Source: Gammaproteobacteria bacterium
GTDB taxonomy: Bacteria > Pseudomonadota > Gammaproteobacteria > Steroidobacterales > Steroidobacteraceae
Direction: 5' to 3'
Assembly: GCA_019247195.1 (NCBI GenBank)
Contig: JAFAPI010000049.1
Location: forward strand, 1-40,235
Length of the DNA: 40,235 nucleotides
The translations under genes were made by a program, and so were the position numbers. The stretch's first letter is position 1, and each line of letters begins with the position of its first letter. The notes below the pieces were generated by a model, which ran no database searches, was not told the DNA's origin, and was given only the letters and a program-made list of their open reading frames with translations. This document shows, one piece after another, positions 33,669 to 40,235 of the stretch.

Positions 33669-34424
33669 TCAGCCCTTCGAAGCCGGGTGGCAGAAGCCTT
33701 CGACACGCTTGAGGGCGTCCGGGGCCAGTCCCTCGTTCTTGAAGATCTCCAGGCCATGGGCCGCGCGCAGACTGAGCCCATCGCTCTCCTGCAGTGCGCG
33801 CTTGCTGACCTGGTTGGCGTACCAGGAGTTGGCGAGGATGTCGGCGGCGAGGGCTGTGAGGCGCGCCTCGAATTCCTCGTCGGCGAACACGAAGTTGGCG
33901 AGATGCATCTCGTGGGCCTCGGCGCCGCTGTAGCTGCGGCAGGTGTACATCATCTCGGCCGCCTTGGCGCTGCCGATGCGGTGCGGCAAGCGCAGGCTCA
34001 GACCCCACAGCGGCGTCAGGCCCCAGCGGCTGTAGGCGTCGGAGAAACGGGCCGAGTGCGCGGCGACGATCAGATCGGCAGCCAGGGCCAGCTCCAGTGC
34101 CCCGGTCGAGCAATGCCCCTGCACGGCGGAGATGACCGGCTGCGGCAGGGAGGCGAGCTTCTCAATGACCTCTGAGTTGAAGTGCGGCTTGGCGTGTGCA
34201 CGCACATGGGCGAGGACCTCGTGCATGTCATAGCCGGAGGAGAAGTTGCCGCCGGCGCCGCGCAGGATGACCAGACCGACCGTGCGGCTGGCCCGCGCGA
34301 TCTTGTCCACGTGCCGCTCCAGGGCCTCGAACAGTTCCTTGCTCAGTGCGTTCAACTTATCGGGGCGGTTCAGCGTGAGGATCGCCGCGCCGTCGCGGTC
34401 CTCGCGGGTGACGAGCTCGCTCAT
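33669..34424 (-). CDS. Crotonase (enoyl-CoA hydratase/isomerase) family protein
   Basis: 251 residues from ATG 34424, which overlaps the stop of the outer-membrane efflux gene (ATGA). The crotonase fold is clear: ILTLNRPDKLNALS, the first oxyanion-hole loop GAGGNFSSGYDM, and the second loop QGHCSTGALELALAADL. The Glu in GALE fits the first catalytic acid of enoyl-CoA hydratase (E144 in the rat enzyme). At the second acid position (E164) the sequence reads FSDAYSRWGL, with no Glu, so classical hydratase chemistry is doubtful and an isomerase or other CoA-ester reaction is more likely. Being coupled to a metal efflux operon is unusual, and no fatty-acid genes are nearby. Confidence 0.85.
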   Translation of the reverse strand: MSELVTREDRDGAAILTLNRPDKLNALSKELFEALERHVDKIARASRTVGLVILRGAGGNFSSGYDMHEVLAHVRAHAKPHFNSEVIEKLASLPQPVISAVQGHCSTGALELALAADLIVAAHSARFSDAYSRWGLTPLWGLSLRLPHRIGSAKAAEMMYTCRSYSGAEAHEMHLANFVFADEEFEARLTALAADILANSWYANQVSKRALQESDGLSLRAAHGLEIFKNEGLAPDALKRVEGFCHPASKG

Positions 34425-35893
34425 CCCTTGTCTCCTTGCTCGCGCTGCCACCAGCCGCCGCCGAGCGCCTGGAACAGGGCGATGGTGTCCGCGTAGCGAT
34501 TGGCGCGCGCTTGAATCAGATTGAGAACCGCCTGCTGATAGGTCTGCTCCGCATTGAGTACCGCCACCTGGCTCAGCCCGCCGAGCTGCCGTTGCTGCCG
34601 AGCGATCTCGAAGGCCTGCTGACCGGTGCGCTCGGCCTGGCTGGCGGCCACCAGCGCATCCGCGTCGGTATCCAGAGCGTGCAGGGTATCGGCGACATTC
34701 TGGCAGGCAAGCAGCACGGCGGCGCGATACTGGGCGCCCGCCTGGTCGAGCGCGGCATCGGCGGCGCGCTTGCGGTGTAGCAGGGCACCGGCATCGAAGA
34801 GGGTCTGAGTCAGCGTCGCGCCGGCGCTCCAGAATCCGGTGTAGGAGGTGAACAGCTGGCGCAAGGCCAACGAGGATGAGCCGAGGGTGCCGTTGAGCTC
34901 GAACTGCGGCAGCATGTCCGCGATGGCGACCCCCACCTGCGCACTGGCCACGTGCAGATTGGCGAGCGCCTGGCGCACGTCGGGGCGCTGCTCGATGAGA
35001 TGCGCGGGCACGCTCACCGGCAAGTCGGTCGGCAGGGTCAGCTCCTCCAGGCGGAAGCGCTCCGCTGGCCCGGAGGAGGGGAGCTCACCCGCCAGCGCCG
35101 CCAGCGCATCGCGCGTCTGGGCGAGCTGTTTCCGCAGCGGCGGCAGCAGCGCCGCGGTCTGTGCTTCGGCGGCCTGCTGGGTGAGGAGGTCGAGCTCGCT
35201 CGCGCCGCCCAGACTGCGCTGCTGCGCGACCGTGTGCGTGAGGCGTGTCTGTATTTCCAGCAGTCTCTCGGTTGCCTCGATCTGCGCCCGCAGGGAGGCC
35301 TCCTGCACGGCCGTCACCGCCACGTTACTCGCCAGCGTGAGGTAGGTGGCCTCGAGCTGAAAGCGCGTGGCTTCCGCCTGGGCGCCGGCGCTTTCCACTG
35401 CCCGGCGCGACCCGCCCCACACGTCGAGCAGGTAGCTCACGCTCAGTTGGGCGGTGAACAGGTTGTAGTACGGATCCTGCTGCGGCAGGCTCGTCGGGTT
35501 CGCAAGGGTGAGCAGCGCATTGCGCGCGCGCTGCGCACTGAAGCTGCCCTGCAGGGCAGGGAAGAGCGTGGCGCGCTGCGCCTTGTAGAGCTCGTTCGCC
35601 TCGCGTAGCGCCGCCTGGGCTGCCGCCACGTTCGGGTTGTTGCGGCGCGCACGCGCTTCGAGGGCATCGAGCGAGGCTGAGCCGAAGCGGGTCCACCAGT
35701 CGGCCGGCACCTCCGCGCCCGGCACGAAGCGCTGCGCGGCGCCGTCCGGTGCGTCGCTGCTGGCGGTCGGTCCGTGCATCGGTGCCTCCCCGTAATCCTC
35801 GGCTCGCGGCGGCGCCGGGGGCCGGAAGCGCGGTCCGAGCGCGCAGGCCGTCAGCAGCAGCGTCAGGACGAACACGACGCAGGGCGCGCGCAT
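34421..35893 (-). CDS. Outer-membrane factor of an RND efflux system (NodT/TolC-type lipoprotein)
   Basis: 490 residues from ATG 35893, which overlaps the pump stop as TGATG. An in-frame ATG at 35905 is less likely. The N-terminus is a lipoprotein signal with lipobox LTAC. The rest shows the duplicated TolC/NodT pattern: long heptad helices (AAQAALREANELYKAQRATLF-like and AEQTYQQAVLNLIQARANRY-like stretches) and paired strands (FSAQRARN, LSVSYLLDVWGG). It would form the trimeric channel through the outer membrane for the coupled RND pump. Its length is normal for the family. It is the third gene of the operon, after the fusion protein and the pump. Confidence 0.9.
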   Translation of the reverse strand: MRAPCVVFVLTLLLTACALGPRFRPPAPPRAEDYGEAPMHGPTASSDAPDGAAQRFVPGAEVPADWWTRFGSASLDALEARARRNNPNVAAAQAALREANELYKAQRATLFPALQGSFSAQRARNALLTLANPTSLPQQDPYYNLFTAQLSVSYLLDVWGGSRRAVESAGAQAEATRFQLEATYLTLASNVAVTAVQEASLRAQIEATERLLEIQTRLTHTVAQQRSLGGASELDLLTQQAAEAQTAALLPPLRKQLAQTRDALAALAGELPSSGPAERFRLEELTLPTDLPVSVPAHLIEQRPDVRQALANLHVASAQVGVAIADMLPQFELNGTLGSSSLALRQLFTSYTGFWSAGATLTQTLFDAGALLHRKRAADAALDQAGAQYRAAVLLACQNVADTLHALDTDADALVAASQAERTGQQAFEIARQQRQLGGLSQVAVLNAEQTYQQAVLNLIQARANRYADTIALFQALGGGWWQREQGDKG

Positions 35894-38800
35894 CAGCGGT
35901 TCCATGGCAGCCGAGTACCGCGCTCCTCGGCCCAGTGCTCCATCGTGTGATAAAGCGAAGGCAATACGATCAGCGTCAGCAAGGTGGCCACCGCCAGCCC
36001 GCCCACCACCACCGTGGCGATGCCGCGTTGCACGTCGGAGCCCACGCCGGTATGCAGCGCGGCCGGCAGCATGCCGAGCGTCGCCACCGTGGCGGTCATG
36101 AGTACCGGCCGCAACCGTTCGGTCGCGCCCCGCATCACCGCCTCGTGCAGCTCGTAACCGGCTTTGCGCATGCGGTTCAGGTTAGCGACCATGATGATGC
36201 CGTTCTGGACCGCGACCCCGAAGAGGGCGATAAAGCCCACCCCGGTGGCGACGTTGAGCGTCTGCCCGGTGAGGTGCAGCGCGACCAGCCCGCCGAGGGT
36301 GGCGAGGGGTACCACACTGAGGATCAGGGCCGCCTGGCGCAGCGAGCCCACGCCCACGGTGAGCAGGATCAGCATCATGCCCATGACCATAGCGAGGATC
36401 ACCAGCAAGCGCGACTCGGCACGGCGCTGATTCTCGAACTGGCCGCCCCACTCCAGGCGGATACGGGCCGGATCGAAGTGTACCTGCCGGGCGATGCGGC
36501 GCTGCGCCTCCTGCAGATAGGAGGTCAGGTCGCGATCGCGGTTGTCGATGCGGATGGTCAGATTGCGCTTGCCGTTCTCGCGCGTCACCGTGCTCTCCCC
36601 GGAGCGGACCCGCACGCTGGCGACCTGCGACAAGGGGATTTGCTGACCGCTCGCGCCGCGGACCGGCAGATCACCGAGTGAGTCGGGATCGCTGCGGCTC
36701 ACCGCGTTGTAGCGGACGGTGAGCGGGTAGGTCCGCTCGCCGACGTACACGGTGGAGACCGGGGCCTGCCCGACGCCCGTCTGGATCACGTTCTGCACGT
36801 CGCTCATATTGATGCCATAGCGGGCGGCGCGCTCGCGGTCGAGCCGGATCTCGACCTGTGGAACGGGTGGCTCCTGGAAGATCGAGGCGCTGGATGTGCC
36901 ACGGATCTCATAGAGCACCGCGACGATCTGGCGGCCGATCTCGCGCAGCTCGTTCAGATCATCGCCGTAGATCTTGACCACCAGCGGGCTGTGCGCACCG
37001 CCGATCATGTCGTTGACGCCATCGATGATCGGCTGGCTGATCCCCACCGCGAACCCCGGCAGCTCCCGGGCCAGGTCCTGCGCCAGACGATCGACGAAGT
37101 CCTTCTTGCTCTCGCCGGCGGGCCAGCTGTCGTAGGGCCGCAGGCCCACCGGGGCCTCCACGTGCGACATGGTCCAGGAGTCGGTGCCGTCATCGTTGCG
37201 CCCGGTTTGCGTGAGGACGTAGGCCACCTCGGGGTGCTTGAGTATGGCCCGCCGCAGCGCGCTCGCCATGTCGCTCGCCTGATTCAGCGCCAGGCCGGTG
37301 GGCATCTGTACCTGCAGCCACAGCGCGCCTTCGTCGAGGTCCGGCAGGAAATCCCGACCGATGGTGGCACCGAACCCGACCACGGCGAGGAGTGCGAACA
37401 GGGTGATCCCGTACACCACCGGCGGCTCACGCAGGCACACGGCCAGCAGGCGATCATAGAAACCCGTCAGGCGCTCTAACCAGCGGTTGGTGTAGACCGC
37501 ACGCGGCTTGCGGTACGCGTAGTAGGCCAGCCCCGGCACCAACGCCAGCGTGGTGAGCAGCGCACCGAACAAGGCATAAGCCATGGTGTAAGCCATCGGC
37601 GTGAACAGCTTCGCCTCGGCGCGCTCGAAGCTGAACAGCGGCATGTAGGTGGTGATGATGATCAGGCTGGCGAAGAAAATCGGCCGCGTAACCTGCAGGG
37701 CGGCGGCCCGCACCTCGCTCTCGCTCAGCTCAGCGGCCGGGGTCGCCTCGCGACGGCGCAGCACGGCCTCGGTGACCACGATCGCCCCGTCCACCAGGAT
37801 GCCGAAATCGAGCGCACCGAGTGACAGCAGGTTGGCCGACACCTTGGTGAGATTGAGAAAGGAGAACACCGACACCAGCGCCATCGGGATCGATACCGCC
37901 ACCACGAAGGCGCTGCGCGGACTGCCGAGGAAGACGATCAGCACGATGAACACCAGGCCGATGCCCTCGGCGATCGTGCGACCGACCTTGTGGACGGTCA
38001 TCTGCACCAGCTGGTCGCGGTCGATGTACGGGGCGATGCGCACCCCTTCGCGCGCCAGCACTCGGTTGAGCTCCGCCACCTTGGCGTGCACGCCGCGCAG
38101 GGTGTGCGAGGGATTCTGATACTTCAGCATCAGGACGATGCCCTCGATCGTATCGGGGTTGGCGTCCTTGCCGAGAATGCCCTCGCGCTCCTGGTGGCTG
38201 AGGGTGGCGCGACCGAGGTCGCGGACCAGCACCGGGGCGCCATTGATCTGGGTGACCACGGTGTTCTCCACATCCTGCAGGGTATGCAGCAGGCCGACAC
38301 CCCGGATCACGTAGCTCTGCTCGCCCAGGGAGACGCGCCCCCCACCCGCGTTGGCGTTGTTGCTGTTCAGGGCGTTGATGACGTCACCGATGCCCAGCCC
38401 GTAGTGCTCCAGCTGCCGCGGCTCCAGGTTCAGCTGGTACTCGGTCGTGAAGCCGCCGAAGTTTGCGACGTCGACGACACCATTGACCGACTTCAGCGCC
38501 GGTATCACGCGCCAGCGCTGGATTTCCGACAGCTCCTGCAGATTCTTGGCGTTGGACTCGAGCGTGTAGCGATAGATCTCGCCGCCGGGTCCCGTGACCG
38601 GGTCGAGGGTGGGGCTCGCGCCCGCGGGCAGGACGGCCTGATTGATGCGCTCGAGCAGGCGTTGGCGGGCCCAGTAGTCCTCCGAGCCGTCACGAAACAG
38701 CACGGTGATCAGCGACAGGCCGAAGGTGCTCGAGGAGCGCATCAGCAGCAGTCCGGGGGTGCCGTTGATCTGCCGCTCGAGCGGCACGGTGATCAGCTGC

Positions 38801-38985
38801 TCGACTTCCTCCGCGGCAAGCCCGGGCATCTGTGTGGTGACCTGGGCCGCAACGTCGCCGAGCTCCGGGTAGGCCTCCACGGAGAGTGTCTCCCACGCAT
38901 AGACACCGAAGCCGGCCAGCAGCAACGCCAGGACGAAGATCGGGCGCCGGTGCTGCAGGCAGAAGGCGACAAAACGATCAATCAT
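35893..38985 (-). CDS. czcA: Heavy-metal RND efflux pump, CzcA-type
   Basis: 1030 residues, the usual size for a heavy-metal RND transporter. The fourth membrane segment carries the metal/proton-relay signature DFGILVDGAIVVTE (393-406), equivalent to D402, D408 and E415 of CzcA. This places it with the Co/Zn/Cd/Ni-type pumps rather than CusA, whose motif differs. A second membrane bundle (GSLRQAALILSVVPLATLGG onward) and two periplasmic porter loops are intact. The start ATG overlaps the fusion protein stop by eight bases, and the stop overlaps the outer-membrane factor start, so all three are co-translated. It exports divalent metal ions from periplasm or cytoplasm by proton antiport. The exact metal cannot be read from sequence. 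Confidence 0.9.
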   Translation of the reverse strand: MIDRFVAFCLQHRRPIFVLALLLAGFGVYAWETLSVEAYPELGDVAAQVTTQMPGLAAEEVEQLITVPLERQINGTPGLLLMRSSSTFGLSLITVLFRDGSEDYWARQRLLERINQAVLPAGASPTLDPVTGPGGEIYRYTLESNAKNLQELSEIQRWRVIPALKSVNGVVDVANFGGFTTEYQLNLEPRQLEHYGLGIGDVINALNSNNANAGGGRVSLGEQSYVIRGVGLLHTLQDVENTVVTQINGAPVLVRDLGRATLSHQEREGILGKDANPDTIEGIVLMLKYQNPSHTLRGVHAKVAELNRVLAREGVRIAPYIDRDQLVQMTVHKVGRTIAEGIGLVFIVLIVFLGSPRSAFVVAVSIPMALVSVFSFLNLTKVSANLLSLGALDFGILVDGAIVVTEAVLRRREATPAAELSESEVRAAALQVTRPIFFASLIIITTYMPLFSFERAEAKLFTPMAYTMAYALFGALLTTLALVPGLAYYAYRKPRAVYTNRWLERLTGFYDRLLAVCLREPPVVYGITLFALLAVVGFGATIGRDFLPDLDEGALWLQVQMPTGLALNQASDMASALRRAILKHPEVAYVLTQTGRNDDGTDSWTMSHVEAPVGLRPYDSWPAGESKKDFVDRLAQDLARELPGFAVGISQPIIDGVNDMIGGAHSPLVVKIYGDDLNELREIGRQIVAVLYEIRGTSSASIFQEPPVPQVEIRLDRERAARYGINMSDVQNVIQTGVGQAPVSTVYVGERTYPLTVRYNAVSRSDPDSLGDLPVRGASGQQIPLSQVASVRVRSGESTVTRENGKRNLTIRIDNRDRDLTSYLQEAQRRIARQVHFDPARIRLEWGGQFENQRRAESRLLVILAMVMGMMLILLTVGVGSLRQAALILSVVPLATLGGLVALHLTGQTLNVATGVGFIALFGVAVQNGIIMVANLNRMRKAGYELHEAVMRGATERLRPVLMTATVATLGMLPAALHTGVGSDVQRGIATVVVGGLAVATLLTLIVLPSLYHTMEHWAEERGTRLPWNR

Positions 38986-40147
38986 TCAGCAGGATCCCGC
39001 CGCGCACCACCACCTGCTCGCCCGCCTCGAGGCCGTGGCGGACGGCGGCGCGCTCGCCTTCCTGGAGGTCGAGCTCCACGGTGCGGCGCTGGAAGCGCCA
39101 CGGGGCGGTAGCGACGAAGACGCTGATGCGGTCGTTGTTCATGAGCAGCGCCGAGGTCGGCACGGTCACCTCGTCGTGGCTGGGTCCATTCAGGATCACC
39201 GTGGCGAACATGTTCGGCTTGAGACGGTAGTCGGCGTTGGGGAACGCGATTCGCACCTTGGTGCGACGCGAGTCGGCCTCCACCACGTCACTGACGGTGA
39301 GCACGGTGCCGTGCAGCGGGTGTTCGGGATCGGCGTCGAGAGTGACCTGGGCGGCGGCGCCCGGCGCGAGCAGCGGGATGTCCTTCTCGGGGGCGAGGGC
39401 TGTCACCCACACCGTGCCGAGATGCACCACCGTCATGAGCGGTTGGGTGACGTCATTGACCATGTTGCCGGTGGCGACCGACAAGGTGGTCACGCTGCCG
39501 GCGAAGGGCGCACGTACCTCAAGCCGGCGCGCGTGGGTGGCATTGGCGTCGGCCCCGACGGCCCGCAGTCGCGCCCGGGTACGCTCATACTCGGCGCGTG
39601 CCTGCGCGAAATCACTGCGCGCCTGCTCCAGATCGCGCTCCGCTACCGCGCCTATTTTCGCCTGCGCGCTCTGACGGGTGAGGTTGCGCTGAGTCAGCGC
39701 GAAGACGCTGGCTGCCCTGGCGTTGTCATCGTAGGCCTGCGCAAGATCCGGCGAGTCGATGACCGCGAGCACCTGCCCCATCGCGACCCGATCGCCCGGG
39801 CGCACCCGCAGCTCGAGGATGCGCCCGGCGAGTGGAGTGAGCACCGGCGCGGTGCGTCCCGGGTCCGACTCCACCACCCCGGGCACCACGATCTTGCCGC
39901 TCACCGCGACCGCCTCGGCCGGCGCGGTCACCAGCCACGCGCGCAGCGGGGAGGCCTCGGGCACCACGAGGGTGGCGCCGTGTCGTTCCACGGCCGGGGG
40001 CGGCGCAGGCGGGGGCCGACTCGCAAAAAGCCCGAAGCCGCGGGTGTAGAGCAGCACCAGCAGCAGCAAGCCCAGTACGGCTCCGCCGATCAGGAAGCGG
40101 CGGCCGCGCGGAGTGAGCGGATGAGCGTTGTTGGTCGGATCATTCAT
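38978..40147 (-). CDS. Membrane fusion protein of the heavy-metal RND system (CzcB/CusB-like)
   Basis: 389 residues from ATG 40147 (GTG 40156 is possible). A membrane anchor at about 17-34 (LIGGAVLGLLLLVLLYTRGF) is followed by a Pro-rich linker. The two lipoyl half-motifs are visible (LTPLAGRILELRVRPGDRV and VRAPFAGSVTTLSVATG) on either side of a coiled hairpin (RDLEQARSDFAQARAEYERTR). A beta-barrel and a membrane-proximal domain complete the normal HlyD-type layout. It bridges the RND pump and the outer-membrane channel. No His- or Met-rich metal-binding extension is present, unlike some CzcB and CusB proteins. Confidence 0.9.
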   Translation of the reverse strand: MNDPTNNAHPLTPRGRRFLIGGAVLGLLLLVLLYTRGFGLFASRPPPAPPPAVERHGATLVVPEASPLRAWLVTAPAEAVAVSGKIVVPGVVESDPGRTAPVLTPLAGRILELRVRPGDRVAMGQVLAVIDSPDLAQAYDDNARAASVFALTQRNLTRQSAQAKIGAVAERDLEQARSDFAQARAEYERTRARLRAVGADANATHARRLEVRAPFAGSVTTLSVATGNMVNDVTQPLMTVVHLGTVWVTALAPEKDIPLLAPGAAAQVTLDADPEHPLHGTVLTVSDVVEADSRRTKVRIAFPNADYRLKPNMFATVILNGPSHDEVTVPTSALLMNNDRISVFVATAPWRFQRRTVELDLQEGERAAVRHGLEAGEQVVVRGGILLND

Positions 40148-40179
40148 CGAACGCACCAGCGAATAGCGTGGAGCAGGGC

Positions 40180-40235
40180 TTAGCCTTCCATCTCTTCGGC
40201 GCAGTGGGGGGTCGTGCAGTCACCCTCCTCGATCT
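40180..40235 (-). CDS. C-terminal end of a gene entering from the right edge
   Basis: On the minus strand a frame ends at TAA 40182-40180 after 17 visible codons, with two Cys and a His in a DCTTPHCAEEMEG tail. It lies 32 bases before the fusion-protein start and so may be the first or an earlier gene of the metal efflux operon. The short Cys/His tail could bind metal, but too little is visible to name a family, and a chance open frame cannot be excluded. Confidence 0.4.
   Translation of the reverse strand, partial: IEEGDCTTPHCAEEMEG

Noticed and set aside
1-40235. tRNA, rRNA, insertion sequences, phage genes or attachment sites
   Set aside because: Nothing resembling a cloverleaf, rRNA segment, transposase or integrase was seen on either strand. 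Coding composition is uniform, with no sign of recent insertion.

Overview
The window is GC-rich throughout, with strong third-position G/C and very little non-coding DNA. Signal peptides, a lipoprotein box, outer-membrane beta-barrel and TolC-type proteins and a CcmI-type (System I) cytochrome maturation protein all point to a Gram-negative proteobacterium, most likely a gammaproteobacterium or a relative. I cannot place it more precisely from sequence alone.

Layout. (1) 2-18671, plus strand: an export-oriented gene train. It holds the tail of a cupredoxin-like protein, a multicopper-oxidase-like protein (110-1759), a giant 3788-residue secreted multidomain protein (1779-13145), two small secreted proteins of unknown function, two paralogous LolA/RseB-like periplasmic proteins, a cytochrome c fused to a type-1 periplasmic-binding fold, and a SCO1/SenC copper chaperone. 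(2) 30014-18789, minus strand: a tightly packed six-gene operon in the order CcmI-like assembly protein, multi-histidine membrane cytochrome b-like protein, 21-heme cytochrome, cytochrome with 45 candidate heme sites, AMIN-like/SPOR/TPR protein ending in an outer-membrane beta-barrel, and a small exported protein. (3) 30015-30330: the only sizeable non-coding gap, a divergent intergenic region carrying a concentric dyad. (4) 30331-33616, plus: a membrane-anchored iron-sulfur flavoprotein whose flavin domain looks circularly permuted, overlapping a secreted Sel1-ankyrin protein. (5) 40147-33669, minus: a coupled heavy-metal RND efflux operon (membrane fusion protein, CzcA-type pump, NodT/TolC-type lipoprotein) that runs directly into a crotonase-family gene. 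A further gene ends at 40180.

Working model (inference): blocks 2 and 4 form an extracellular electron-transfer route. Electrons from a reduced cytoplasmic carrier would pass through the Fe-S flavoprotein to the membrane cytochrome b, then to the 21-heme and 45-heme cytochromes, and across the outer membrane at the SPOR/TPR barrel. Block 1 would supply surface and periplasmic partners. Electron flow could run either way (metal or solid reduction, or metal oxidation). The fold-level calls rest on visible motifs. The joint function, the direction and the substrate are not shown by sequence.
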